This document shows positions 53,661 through 62,449 of a stretch of DNA of 64,000 bases, one piece after another. Every line of letters starts with the position of its first letter. The stretch's first letter is position 1. The notes beneath the pieces are model-generated. The model was not told the origin of the DNA and made no database searches. It saw only the letters and a program-made list of their open reading frames with translations. The translations under genes and the position numbers were made by a program. Origin of the DNA: Microbacterium sp. Leaf320 (GTDB taxonomy: Bacteria > Actinomycetota > Actinomycetes > Actinomycetales > Microbacteriaceae); contig NZ_LMOD01000002.1 in the NCBI RefSeq assembly GCF_001423485.1, forward strand, positions 581,890-645,889. Reading direction: 5' to 3'.

Positions 53661-54683
53661 TCAGTCAGGAGAGACGTCGGTGTCGGCGACCAGAGACGTC
53701 GGCAGGACGTCGTCGGGTGCACCGGGGGTGCGTTCCACAGCACGGAACGCGGGAACGCCCACGTCGCTGAGACGCGCGTGGGAGAGAGCGGATGCTCCAC
53801 CGGAGCCGGCGGAAGAGGAAGGCGTCACCGGTCCGCCGACGGGCGGCGTGAAGGGCGCGGTGTCGCCGGACTCGGGCGCACTCGTGGCCGGAGCAGCGGG
53901 GGGAGCCACCGGCGCGAGAGCGGATGTTGCGGAGTCGCCGGCCGGCTGCGAGCGAGTGGGCGCAGTGGTAGCCGGAGGTGTCGAGGTTGAGCGGACGTCG
54001 ACATCGAAGCCCAGGGAGTCCAGACCCGGAAGCGCCGAACCGCTCTCGGAGCGACTCGGGTCGAGGGCGACGAGTACGGGCGGAACGGTGTTCTCCACCA
54101 CTCCGCCGACCACGTCCGTCGTCGCATCGACGACACCGACGACGTCGTCGAGCAGTGTGTCGACCCCGAGCTCCTCGATCAGGCGGCCGACGCCGGGGAG
54201 GGCTGCGAGAGCATCCTGCACCGGGGTGACGATCTGAGAGACCGGAGCCTCGGTGAGCAGATCAGTGACCGGAGTGACCACGGCCTGAGCGGTGTCGGTG
54301 ACGGCCGCGACGACGGGAGCGGCGGCGGGCCCCACGACGGGGACCTGAGTGACCGTGTCGGAGACGTGCTCGACGACCGGGGGAGCGGCCTGCTGAACGG
54401 GGGCGACCACCTGGGTCACGACGGGTGCGACGACCTCTGTGACGACCGGCTTCACGACCTGCGTGACGATAGGCGAGCTCACGGCGGTGACCGTGTCGCC
54501 CACCGACGAGACGGTCTGGCTCACGAGCGACGTGACTCCGTCGAGCAGAGGGGCGTCGGAACTCTCGTCGGCATGCGCGGAGGACCCTCCGGTGAGGACG
54601 GTGATCGCCGCCCACGCGAGCGCGCCCATGCCACCCCAGAGGGCGATGGCCGGAAGGCCGCGCCGGGTTGCCTGAGCGTTCAC
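53661..54683 (-). CDS. Exported Val/Thr/Pro-rich protein
   Basis: 340 residues from a GTG behind GGAGGG. A signal-like helix at about 12-35 (LPAIALWGGMGALAWAAITVL) ends in SSAHADE. A long stretch of amphipathic repeats follows (VTSLVSQTVSSVGDTVTAVSS, VVTQVVKPVVTEVV), then a Pro/Ala/Ser-rich low-complexity part. No sorting signal or anchor. Located just upstream of the chaplin-like gene in the same direction, 109 bp apart. Function unknown. Confidence 0.68.
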   Translation of the reverse strand: MNAQATRRGLPAIALWGGMGALAWAAITVLTGGSSAHADESSDAPLLDGVTSLVSQTVSSVGDTVTAVSSPIVTQVVKPVVTEVVAPVVTQVVAPVQQAAPPVVEHVSDTVTQVPVVGPAAAPVVAAVTDTAQAVVTPVTDLLTEAPVSQIVTPVQDALAALPGVGRLIEELGVDTLLDDVVGVVDATTDVVGGVVENTVPPVLVALDPSRSESGSALPGLDSLGFDVDVRSTSTPPATTAPTRSQPAGDSATSALAPVAPPAAPATSAPESGDTAPFTPPVGGPVTPSSSAGSGGASALSHARLSDVGVPAFRAVERTPGAPDDVLPTSLVADTDVSPD

Positions 54684-55004
54684 GTCGACTTCCCTCCCCC
54701 GAGAGACGATCGTTCGTCCGACGCACGTCGCGTCGATTGGGGGTGACGATACTCCCGGTATTCCGGCATGTCTAGAGGGATCTGCTCGAAGACGATGACA
54801 TCTCGCGCACATTTCCGGGCGTTGCGTCGTGTGACGCGCCCGGTGAAATCTCGGCTTGACTTTCCCCAGGTTCTACACATCCCGTACCGGATTCGGTGAA
54901 CCTTCAATGCGCAGTTGAAGCACTTTCTCATCCACAGGGTGGGGAAACTGAAAAGGCCAGCTCAGGCGGATAAAGAAAAGTCTGATCCGAGGTAGTCCAC
55001 CGGG

Positions 55005-55013
55005 TTATCCACA
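55005..55013 (+). promoter_or_regulatory. DnaA box 1
   Basis: TTATCCACA, perfect consensus, 222 bp before dnaB. Confidence 0.75.
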
Positions 55014-55061
55014 TGTGTTCTGCACAGACTCTCCGGACTTGTTCGCACGCTTTCCACATAG

Positions 55062-55070
55062 TTATCCACA
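55062..55070 (+). promoter_or_regulatory. DnaA box 2
   Basis: TTATCCACA, perfect consensus, same orientation, 57 bp from the first box. Confidence 0.75.
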
Positions 55071-55235
55071 GGCAGTGTTGCGACCGAAAACCCCCGCTCG
55101 TAGCGTGGTCGAGCGACCCGATGTCGGAAGCACCTGGTTTGCTGCGCAGAAGGCTTCGAAACGGCCGCGACAGCGCAGCACGGGACCCGGGTTGCACCTC
55201 CGCCCCATCACGCTCGTCGCATCGAAGGGAACACT

Positions 55236-56609
55236 GTGTCGATCGCTGACATCTCCGAGGATCGCCTCGGCGGCAAGCGTCCGCCCGAGCGGACCCCTCC
55301 GCACGACCTCCTCGCGGAGCAGAGCGCGCTCGGCGGAATGCTCCTGTCGAAGGATGCCGTCGCAGACGTGATCGAGACGCTCAGGGGCGCCGACTTCTAC
55401 ATCCCGAAGCACGAGCTGATCTTCGAGGCGATCCTCTCGCTCTACTCGCACGGCGAGCCGACCGACGTCGTCGCCGTCACCGACGAACTCATCAAGACGG
55501 GCGAGCTCAGCCGCGCCGGCGGTGCCGACTACCTGCACACCCTCACCTCGATCGTCCCCACCGCGGCCAACGCCGGCTACTACGCGGGCATCGTCTCGGA
55601 GCGGGCGATCCTGCGCCGTCTGGTCGACGCCGGCACTCGCATCGTGCAGCTCGGCTACGACGGACAGGGCGACGCGACCGATCTCGTCAACAACGCCCAG
55701 GCTGAGATCTACTCGATCACGGGCTCCGAGACCACCGAGGACTACGTCCCCCTGCAGATCGCGGTCGACGCCGCACTCGAAGAGATCGAGGCCGCGAGCG
55801 GCCGCGACGGCTCGATGACGGGCGTCCCGACCGGCTTCAAGGAGCTCGACGAGCTCACCAACGGCCTGCACGGCGGCCAGATGATCGTCGTCGCCGCTCG
55901 ACCCGCCATGGGTAAGTCGACGCTCGCACTCGACTTCGCGCGCGCGGCCTCCATCGGTCACAACCTTCCTTCCGTCTTCTTCTCGCTCGAGATGGGCAAG
56001 AGCGAGATCGCGATGCGTCTGCTCAGCGCCGAGGGCCAGATCCCGCTGCAGAACATGCGAAAGGGAAACCTCGACCCCCGCGACTGGACCACTGTCGCCG
56101 CGACCCGAGGGCGCATCAACGACGCGCCGCTCTACATCGACGACAGCCCGAACATGACCCTGGTCGAGATCCGCGCCAAATGCCGTCGGCTCAAGCAGCG
56201 CGAGGGCCTGCGCATGGTCATCATCGACTACCTGCAGCTGATGACCTCGGGAAAGCGCGTCGAGTCCCGTCAGCAGGAGGTCTCGGAGTTCTCCCGTAGC
56301 CTCAAGCTCATCGCCAAGGAGCTGCAGGTTCCGGTCATCGCGCTGTCGCAGCTGAACCGTGGTCCCGAGCAGCGCCAGGACAAGAAGCCCGCCATCAGCG
56401 ACCTGCGTGAGTCCGGCTCGATCGAGCAGGACGCCGACATGGTCATTCTGCTGCACCGTGACTCGGTCTACGACAAGGACGTGCGTCCTGGCGAGGCCGA
56501 CCTGATCGTCGCCAAGCACCGTAACGGTCCGACCGCGACGATCACCGTGGCCTTCCAGGGCCACTACTCGCGCTTCCACGACATGGCGCCGGGCGGCGAC
56601 TTCAACTGA
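55236..56609 (+). CDS. dnaB: Replicative DNA helicase
   Basis: 457 residues from a GTG. The N-terminal primase-interaction domain (PPHDLLAEQSALGGMLL) is followed by the RecA-like core with Walker A ARPAMGKST at 221-229, LRMVIIDYLQLM, and the arginine-finger region AKHRNGPTATITVAF. Length is normal with no intein. Unwinds DNA at replication forks. DnaA boxes upstream suggest control by DnaA. Confidence 0.96.
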   Translation: MSIADISEDRLGGKRPPERTPPHDLLAEQSALGGMLLSKDAVADVIETLRGADFYIPKHELIFEAILSLYSHGEPTDVVAVTDELIKTGELSRAGGADYLHTLTSIVPTAANAGYYAGIVSERAILRRLVDAGTRIVQLGYDGQGDATDLVNNAQAEIYSITGSETTEDYVPLQIAVDAALEEIEAASGRDGSMTGVPTGFKELDELTNGLHGGQMIVVAARPAMGKSTLALDFARAASIGHNLPSVFFSLEMGKSEIAMRLLSAEGQIPLQNMRKGNLDPRDWTTVAATRGRINDAPLYIDDSPNMTLVEIRAKCRRLKQREGLRMVIIDYLQLMTSGKRVESRQQEVSEFSRSLKLIAKELQVPVIALSQLNRGPEQRQDKKPAISDLRESGSIEQDADMVILLHRDSVYDKDVRPGEADLIVAKHRNGPTATITVAFQGHYSRFHDMAPGGDFN

Positions 56610-57081
56610 GTGTAGGTTCCGAACTAACGCGGCGGATTCCGCTACCAGTAGGCGGTGGTTTGCGGCTTGCGCGGTGATTTGGCGGAGTTCCGACAGGCCG
56701 CCGGCGGTGCTGGCGCGCTTCAGCCGCAGGTAGTGAAGCGTTGGTGTGGAGCGGCGCCTACGACCTTGCTTGCTTCACTACGTCGCGCCCGATGAAGCGC
56801 GCAGTGTCCTAATGAGGGAGCGTCCGGTCACTGGTCGGCGCTTGGAAACACATGAAACAGCCTTAGGGGTCGGTGACAAGCCAACCGCTGGACGCTGATT
56901 TCGGTGTTGGCTGCCTCTGGCAGCTACATGTGCGTCAACACGGCAGCCGGGGCGAGCCTCAGGAACCGGGGTGACTGTCAACGGGTACGGTGTGAGGTTT
57001 TCAGGAAGCATCCAGTTGAAGAGTGATCGGGACTGCAGCGGGGGAGTCCCGGAAGGCGCGGCGCGGCACGCGGTGATGGTT
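56610..57081. other. Intergenic region after dnaB
   Basis: 472 bp without a convincing gene or tRNA. GCTGCCTCTGGCAGC (56910-56924) and GCCAAC/GTTGGC pairs form small hairpins. Composition is mixed, consistent with decayed sequence at the edge of an accessory segment. Confidence 0.5.
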
Positions 57082-57372
57082 TCACCGTAGGCCGTGGGCG
57101 CAGGTGCTCCCTGGTCGGACTTCCCACCACAGCTCATACTCGGCCGCGTCCTCCGTGCCGATCAGCCACGGTGGGAACACGGTGTATCGGTCCATTGCGG
57201 GACTCCACGATGAGCCCGCTCGGTTCGACTGGGGGGTCGTCCGCGGCCAACTCATCCTCTGTCGTCCAAGATTCGGCGGGGTGCTACTTCGCCCATTCAT
57301 AGATGAGCTGACCCGTCTGGGACCAGTCCGGCTCGCTCATGCTCTTGGCGATGTCGGTCGGCATCGGCAATC
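57082..57372 (-). pseudogene. Remnant of a paralogue of the gene at 61940-62449
   Basis: Sequence closely matches the 3' part of the intact gene: the tail FPPWLI...YELWWEVRPGSTC and upstream pieces PTDIA-SM and DWSQTGQLIY are recognisable. A TAG replaces one codon after IYEWAK, and a 1-bp insertion in a G-run shifts the frame. The N-terminal half with the membrane helix is missing. Inactive. Confidence 0.85.
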
Positions 57373-57396
57373 TTGTCAGAAGTGCTGTCGTCGAAC

Positions 57397-57446
57397 GGGG
57401 AAAGGCTGCGGGCCGGGGCTTTCGCCTCGGCCCGCAGCCTTTCCCC
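57397..57446. terminator. Large perfect stem-loop
   Basis: GGGGAAAGGCTGCGGGCC pairs perfectly with GGCCCGCAGCCTTTCCCC (18 bp, 14-nt loop). It lies 84 bp beyond the stop of the CU044_5270-like remnant on the minus strand and likely was its terminator. Confidence 0.75.
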
Positions 57447-57530
57447 CAACACACGATCAACGGTTTCGCTCGGCGGGTTGAACGTCATACGCGGTGTGGC
57501 CGACCACACAGACCGGACGCCTCGCGGCGG

Positions 57531-58482
57531 TCAACCCGCGCTGTCGATCGCCGGGGGCGCGTCAACGATTTCCTGTGTGAAGCGTCGGATCGTCGTCGGC
57601 GCACCGCCCTCGACAAGTGGACTGGTACCGACCGGCACGAGCTCGTCAGTGCCGGGCACGGGCACCTCGGCCAGATACTGAGAGACCTCCACCAACTGGT
57701 CGGTCTCCGTGTCAAAGACGAGCCGGCGGATCGCCGTACCGTCATCGAAGCGAACCGTCGTCACAGTCCCCTGCACCGACTCGACTTCAAGACCATCCGA
57801 AAGTGCGATCACGCCAAGGAGCACCGCGCGATAGCTAGCCGAGGCGGTCGCCAGATTGCCGTTGACGAGGCTCTCGAAGACCATGGCAACGGCGTCCTCC
57901 TTGGTCGTCACTTCGGGGAACTCCGCCAAGACGCCATCCAGAAACTCCTGCGGATCGGACGCGAACGCACCCCAGTCGTCGACTCTAGAGTCGTCGGGGT
58001 CGTCGATGGGCCGCACTTCCGCGGGATCATTGCTCCACAGACCCGCATGATAGGCACCCTCCATCTGGAAGACCGAAGAGGGGCGGGGCGTGTCGATGAT
58101 GTCGTCCCAGAGCCCGTAGGTGTCACCGTAGTAGGAGTTCCACGCCTCCTCGACGGCCTGGACCTCCCCGTTCGCCACGACCGGCTGGTAGAGGCTATCC
58201 TCCACAATCGGCGGGACTTCGGCGTCGGACGAGAGGTACGTCGACGTAACCCATCGCGTCGTCAGAACGCCGGTCGCGTCCTGCAGCACATACGAAAAGG
58301 GCTCTGCCTCCGTCGGCCGCCCATGGAAGCCCACAACCTGGTCGAACGTCTCGGTCACCTTGAGGTACTTACCCGCCGGTATCTCGGACGCCTGGAGCTG
58401 CGCAGAGGCATTCAGGACAATCGTCTCGGCCGCCGCTGCCGACGCCGGCGGCACGACGATCGCGCCGGCACGGCGACCACGA
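57531..58482 (-). pseudogene. 5'-truncated CU044_5270-like gene
   Basis: About 315 codons open to a TGA at 57531. The visible part starts in what looks like the end of a membrane helix (AIVVPPASAAAAE) and continues with PAGKYLKVTETFDQVVGF, DPQEFLDGVLAEF and a closing VVTTVRFDDG/RRLVFDTETDQLVEVSQYL pattern typical of CU044_5270-type proteins. The expected cytoplasmic N-terminus and start are gone; upstream sequence is a piece of ltrA in another frame. Assignment is from remembered family pattern, moderate certainty. Confidence 0.6.
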
Positions 58483-58584
58483 CACCAAGTCGAAGAAGAG
58501 CTCGAGGGGGCTGGCGGTGCGGCCATGCTCGTGTGGGTCGCGCCCCGTCATGCGTCGAAGGGCGCCAGTGATGGTGGCGGTCAC
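58483..58584 (-). pseudogene. 5' fragment of an ltrA-family gene
   Basis: A GTG start with AAGGAAG upstream encodes 34 residues ending HGRTASPLELFFDLV, the characteristic N-terminus of low-temperature-requirement A membrane proteins. The protein then leaves the family pattern abruptly at a junction with the CU044_5270-like remnant. Confidence 0.75.
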
Positions 58585-58609
58585 GGTACTTCCTTGTGCA
58601 GTTCGTGCG

Positions 58610-58656
58610 CGTCAGCGCTCCACGAGTACACGCGGGCGGCTCGTGGAGCGCTGACG
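58610..58656 (-). terminator. Terminator of the NTF2-like gene
   Basis: CGTCAGCGCTCCACGAG and CTCGTGGAGCGCTGACG form a perfect 17-bp stem with a 13-nt loop, 16 bp beyond the stop at 58673. Confidence 0.75.
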
Positions 58657-58672
58657 GCAGGGCGTTTGCGGC

Positions 58673-59008
58673 TCAGTGGTTAGGTGGAATCGTGAAGCTG
58701 CGTAGCTGTCCGTCATGGACGACGAAGATGCCTGTCGACTCTCCGTTGAACACTCGGCTGCGCCAGTCGAAGCGCACCGTGGTGGTCTCGCCCTCGGTAT
58801 TCGCCGACAGCAAGGTCATCTTCGCGGCGGCGCCGATGGCGTCGGAGGCTGCCCACTGGCGCACCCCAGCAGAACCGGTGTACTCCGTACCCCAGTCGTT
58901 CACCAGGCCGTCTGGGGTGAAGAGGTTGACGAACGTTTCCGTGTCGGCCGCATTGATCGCCGCAACGAAGGCCGCGACGGGCGTAGGGACATCAGTGATG
59001 CTACCCAT
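58673..59008 (-). CDS. NTF2-like (SnoaL-fold) protein
   Basis: 111 residues. VAAFVAAINAADTETFVNLFTPDG at the N-terminus and a beta-rich C-terminal half ending GQLRSFTIPPNH fit the SnoaL/NTF2 fold. Substrate or partner unknown. It lies 21 bp after an SDR gene fragment that reads in the same direction, so the two may once have formed an operon. Confidence 0.82.
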   Translation of the reverse strand: MGSITDVPTPVAAFVAAINAADTETFVNLFTPDGLVNDWGTEYTGSAGVRQWAASDAIGAAAKMTLLSANTEGETTTVRFDWRSRVFNGESTGIFVVHDGQLRSFTIPPNH

Positions 59009-59029
59009 TTCAGGTTTCTCCTGTCCGGT

Positions 59030-59110
59030 TCAGCGGGTCGTGTATCCGCCATTGGCGAAGATGGTCTGCCCGGTGATCCACCAGCCCGCGGTAGCCAGGA
59101 ACCCAGGCGA
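59030..59110 (-). pseudogene. C-terminal fragment of a short-chain dehydrogenase
   Basis: Encodes FLATAGWWITGQTIFANGGYTTR and a stop, the standard C-terminus of SDR enzymes (FLAS..A.WITGQ.I.ANGG). The remaining about 220 residues are absent; the divergent HxlR gene begins 23 bp beyond. Confidence 0.8.
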
Positions 59111-59132
59111 AAGCAACCTCGCTGGTACGCCC

Positions 59133-59543
59133 ATGACGCATCCACTAGCGAGCAGGGCAGAGTCGGCGTTCCCCCTCGATACCGACCTTCGAGCGTCATG
59201 CGACGAGCAAGGCACCCATACTCTGGTGCGCGACATGCTCGCACTCACGAGCGACCGCTGGTCATTGGTCGTCATTCATGCGTTGGCGCAGGGTCCGGTG
59301 CGGTTCAGCCACCTTATGTCCGACGTCACCGGCGTCTCGCACCGGATGCTGACGCAGACGCTGCGACGGCTACAGCGCGACGGACTCGTCGCCCGCACCA
59401 GCTATCCCGAATCACCGCCACGGGTCGAAGATGAGCTGACCGGTCTCGGCGCCTCATTCAGTCAACCCTTGGACGCCATGGTGCGCTGGACGGTGACCCA
59501 TCAGGATGCAATCGAGGCCAGCCGGGATAGATTCGACTCGTGA
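59133..59543 (+). CDS. HxlR family transcriptional regulator
   Basis: 136 residues. Winged helix DRWSLVVIHALAQGPVRFSHLMSDVTGVSHRMLTQTLRRLQRDGLVAR (about 47-94, given in part) is typical of HxlR. The N-terminal cysteine C-DEQGTH may be redox-sensing. HxlR regulators often control a divergent SDR or oxidoreductase gene, which here survives only as a fragment. Confidence 0.88.
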   Translation: MTHPLASRAESAFPLDTDLRASCDEQGTHTLVRDMLALTSDRWSLVVIHALAQGPVRFSHLMSDVTGVSHRMLTQTLRRLQRDGLVARTSYPESPPRVEDELTGLGASFSQPLDAMVRWTVTHQDAIEASRDRFDS

Positions 59544-59558
59544 GTGGCCGGGGCGCGG

Positions 59559-60053
59559 TCACGGCATGACGGGGAGCTGACTCGCGGCGTGCTTGCTGAG
59601 CACCTTGACGGACTCCTCGAAAGCGCCGAGATCGTTCGCAGGGAGTATGGCGAGCACGAGCTGCTCGATGTTGCGCGCGTGGATGGTGGACGCCTCGACG
59701 GCGAGGCGCTCACCTTCCGGGGTGAGCTCGACGATCTGGACGCGCCTGTCTTCAGTCGACGCACGACGACTCACCAACCCCAGCTCCACACCGCGGTGCA
59801 CGAGCCGCGTGGCACCACCTGAGGTGAGCACTTTGGCCTGTGCGATGCCCTTCGTGGAGATGCCGCCTTCACCGGCGCGGCCGACGACCAAGAGCAGTTC
59901 GAAGAGCGAGTGAGTCAAACCCGTTTCGTTCTCGAGCGCCTTTCCGAGCAGATACTCCAGGCCGTTGGCAGCGCCCAGCAGTCGACCGAACACCAGGATC
60001 CGCGGATCGTTCGCGGCCTCCTTCGCCGATCCGAACTCGTGGTCATCTCTCAC
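59559..60053 (-). CDS. MarR family transcriptional regulator
   Basis: 164 residues. Winged helix ISTKGIAQAKVLTSGGATRLVHRGVELGLVSRRASTEDRRVQIVELTPEG (in parts) is characteristic. GTG start behind TACCCT (60060-60065), 6 nt upstream, a leaderless layout. Divergent from the MBL-fold gene, which it may control. Confidence 0.9.
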   Translation of the reverse strand: MRDDHEFGSAKEAANDPRILVFGRLLGAANGLEYLLGKALENETGLTHSLFELLLVVGRAGEGGISTKGIAQAKVLTSGGATRLVHRGVELGLVSRRASTEDRRVQIVELTPEGERLAVEASTIHARNIEQLVLAILPANDLGAFEESVKVLSKHAASQLPVMP

Positions 60054-60204
60054 CAGACCAGGGTACGCCGCGACGCGACACAGAGATTGGACACTCGAGA
60101 TCGTTCACAAACTCGGGAATAGCTGAGCAGTCAGCTTTTGTTGCATCTGATGCGCGAGCCGTTCGCGCCCAGGCTCGGGTCCCGAGCTCTCTCAGGAAGG
60201 AACT

Positions 60205-61017
60205 ATGACCATGTCACTGAACTTCGATGTCTTCGACCTCGACTTCCCCGCCGGGTCGAAAAACAAGTCAGCCGTCCTCGTAACCGGCGAAACGGAAGCG
60301 CTCCTCGTCGACGCCGGCTTCACGCGCGCTGACGGACACCGTCTCGTCGCCGCCGTTCTCGACTCCGGTAAGCGGCTCACCACGGTGTTCGTCAGCCACG
60401 CAGACCCGGACTTCTACTTCGGGCTCGAAGTCATCGCAGACGCGTTCCCCGATGCCTCGCTGGTCGCGACGCCGATCGTCATCGACCACATCCGCGCGTC
60501 CTTCGAAGGCAAGCTCAAGGCCTGGGCTGCCCTCGGCGCCAACCTCCCGACCCGCCTCGTGGAGCTCACCCCGCTCGACGCGGACGCGCTGACCGTCGAC
60601 GGTCAGCGACTCGAACTCAAGGGCGGCTCTGCGACGCTGCCCGATCGCCACTACCTCTGGAACCCCGAGCACCGAGCCGTCCTCGGCGGTGTGCTCCTCT
60701 TCCAGCAGGAGCACGTATGGACTGCCGACACGGCCACGCCCGAGCAGCGCGCGGCCTGGATCGCACTCCTCGACGAGATGCAGGCGCTCGAACCGCAGAT
60801 CGTCATCCCCGGCCACCGCCTCCCGGAAACCGCCACAGACGCGAGCGCGATCGACTACACACGCACCTACCTGCAGTCATTCGAGACAATCCTCGACCAG
60901 TCGGAAGACGGCGCTGCAGTCACCGCCGCGCTGGTCGAGCGCTACCCGTCCGCGGGTATGCTCATCGCAGCTCAGATCGGGCCGAAGGTTGCGAAGGGTG
61001 AGATGACATGGGGCTGA
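60205..61017 (+). CDS. MBL-fold metallohydrolase
   Basis: 270 residues. The metallo-beta-lactamase fold is suggested by LVDAGFTR, VFVSHADPDFYFG (HxD motif, second metal histidine replaced by Tyr) and IPGHRLPET. Loss of one histidine of the HxHxDH motif makes metal content or activity uncertain. GGAAGGAAC before the ATG. Overlaps the next gene by 10 bp. Confidence 0.85.
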   Translation: MTMSLNFDVFDLDFPAGSKNKSAVLVTGETEALLVDAGFTRADGHRLVAAVLDSGKRLTTVFVSHADPDFYFGLEVIADAFPDASLVATPIVIDHIRASFEGKLKAWAALGANLPTRLVELTPLDADALTVDGQRLELKGGSATLPDRHYLWNPEHRAVLGGVLLFQQEHVWTADTATPEQRAAWIALLDEMQALEPQIVIPGHRLPETATDASAIDYTRTYLQSFETILDQSEDGAAVTAALVERYPSAGMLIAAQIGPKVAKGEMTWG

Positions 61018-61430
61018 ACGAAGACACCACACCGAACCTGTCCACGGCTCCCCGCGACGTGGTCCGCCGGCAGTACCTGGCCTCCGCCGCGGGAGACCTC
61101 GACGCCTTGCGGGCAACGCTCGCACCCGACGTCGAATGGAAGGAAATGGCCGGCTTCCCTCTCGCCGGCACCTACCGCACCCCCGAGGGCGTGACTTCGG
61201 CCGTAATGGAGAAGCTCGGCGCGGACTGGTCCGACTGGACAGCACATGACGACAGCTACATTGTCGACGGGGAAAACGTCGTCGTCCTCGCCCGCTACAC
61301 CGCAACCCACCGCGCAACCGGGAAGCCCCTCGACGTCCGTGTCGCGCACGCCTTCGTCGTAAGAGGCGGACTGATCGTCCGATTCGAGCAGTTCGTCGAC
61401 ACCGCCCTCGTGCGGGAAGCAATGGCCTGA
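61008..61430 (+). CDS. NTF2-like (SnoaL-fold) protein
   Basis: 140 residues. VVRRQYLASAAGDLDALRATLAPDVEWKEM and VVVLARYTATHRATGKPLDVRVAHAFVVRGGLIVRFEQFVDTALV (in parts) fit the NTF2-like fold of ketosteroid-isomerase-type proteins. Coupled to the MBL gene by overlap. Function not known. Confidence 0.88.
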   Translation: MGLNEDTTPNLSTAPRDVVRRQYLASAAGDLDALRATLAPDVEWKEMAGFPLAGTYRTPEGVTSAVMEKLGADWSDWTAHDDSYIVDGENVVVLARYTATHRATGKPLDVRVAHAFVVRGGLIVRFEQFVDTALVREAMA

Positions 61431-61939
61431 CCGCTCGGTTGCGTCGCCGGGCTTCAAACGCCGGGCACCTGCGCACGAAGGGACGACACCTCCGCATGGA
61501 TGCGTCTCCCTCGTGCGCAGGCGGCCACCGACAAGGACGCTCGTGATACGAGCGTTGGGGCTTTCTACTCGGGTGCATGCAGGGCAAGATCGCCCCCGTG
61601 CGCTGTCCGCATGGGGCCTGTCAGTGCCCTATACGGACAGCACGAGCGATACGCGATGTCACGTGGAATCTCGCACCCCGGATCGCCGCCAGCTACCTCA
61701 AAATTCCCGGATCACCGACCTCGTCGACTATGCCGACTTCGGCGCTCCGGACTATGAGTGGCAACCATCAGGCGACGTAGTTCTGGCGGGCGTGAACCCA
61801 CGTTCCATGCGGGGACGGGCTAGGAATTCGCCATCTCTGAAAGAACGCGGGGCACGAACCCGCCGCCAAGTCGCCATAGATCGTGACGTCAGGCGCCAGC
61901 TCGATCCGAAACCTACACTGAGGGCCGCGCGGCGTGGTC
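61431..61939. other. Intergenic region, probable decayed sequence
   Basis: 509 bp. A hairpin lies at 61468-61521. A short open stretch around 61690-61800 reads TDLVDYADFGAPDYEW but has no start, ribosome site or recognisable family; it may be a gene remnant. Confidence 0.5.
61468..61521 (+). terminator. Terminator after the NTF2-like gene
   Basis: CCTGCGCACGAAGGGA pairs with TCCCTCGTGCGCAGG (one bulged A), with an inner GCAT/ATGC pair, 38 bp after the stop at 61430. Confidence 0.7.
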
Positions 61940-62449
61940 TCACCGGAGGCCGTCGACGCACGTGCTCCCTGGTCGCACTTCCCACCACAGCTCGTACTCG
62001 GACCCGTTCTCAGTCTCGATCAGCCACGGCGGAAACTTGATGTACCGCTCCATCGCGAGGTTCCACGACGCATCCGCTCGCGTCGAACGAGGGTCGTCAG
62101 CGGGCAGGTCGTCCACTGTCGTCCACGATTCTGCGGGGTGGGTCTTCGCCCAGTCGTAGATGAGCTGACCTGTCTGGGACCAGTCCCGTTCATTCATGCT
62201 CTCGGCGATGTCGGTCGGCATCGGCAAGCGGTCCGAAGTGCGGTAGTCGTAGGTGCACGAGTACTCATGCCCGTCGTCACCGACGTAGCTCAGTGCGATC
62301 GTCACGTTCGTCGTGAGCCACCACCTCTGACCGAGCACGATCAGTGCGCCGATGACGACCATGGCGACAGCGACTGTCGCAGCGACCGCGATCAGCCATC
62401 CCGTGCGAGGTCGCCGCCTCTGCGGAGCTGACGAAGATTCGATCGACAT
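61940..62449 (-). CDS. Membrane-anchored hypothetical protein
   Basis: 169 residues. A basic N-terminus, one membrane helix (about 16-42, TGWLIAVAATVAVAMVVIGALIVLG in part), then an extracytoplasmic domain with YSCTYDYRTSDRLPMP and a Trp-rich C-terminus. TACGAT (62456-62461) ends 6 nt before the ATG. A decayed copy lies at 57082-57372. No family recognised. Confidence 0.75.
   Translation of the reverse strand: MSIESSSAPQRRRPRTGWLIAVAATVAVAMVVIGALIVLGQRWWLTTNVTIALSYVGDDGHEYSCTYDYRTSDRLPMPTDIAESMNERDWSQTGQLIYDWAKTHPAESWTTVDDLPADDPRSTRADASWNLAMERYIKFPPWLIETENGSEYELWWEVRPGSTCVDGLR

Larger units (their letters stand above)
54684..55235. other. Divergent promoter region with DnaA boxes ahead of dnaB
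   Basis: 552 bp, AT-richer than the surroundings. Holds two perfect TTATCCACA boxes, a near match TCATCCACA at 54928-54936 and weaker CTTTCCACA near 55050. No gene seen. Confidence 0.75.

Noticed and set aside
54928..55070. oriC at the dnaB promoter
   Set aside because: Only two perfect DnaA boxes and no dnaA, dnaN or AT-rich unwinding element; the main origin is expected elsewhere nearby.
55236..56609. Intein in dnaB
   Set aside because: Length is 457 residues and all motifs are continuous.
56610..57081. tRNA or structured RNA after dnaB
   Set aside because: No T-arm GGTTCGA motif and no cloverleaf; only short hairpins.
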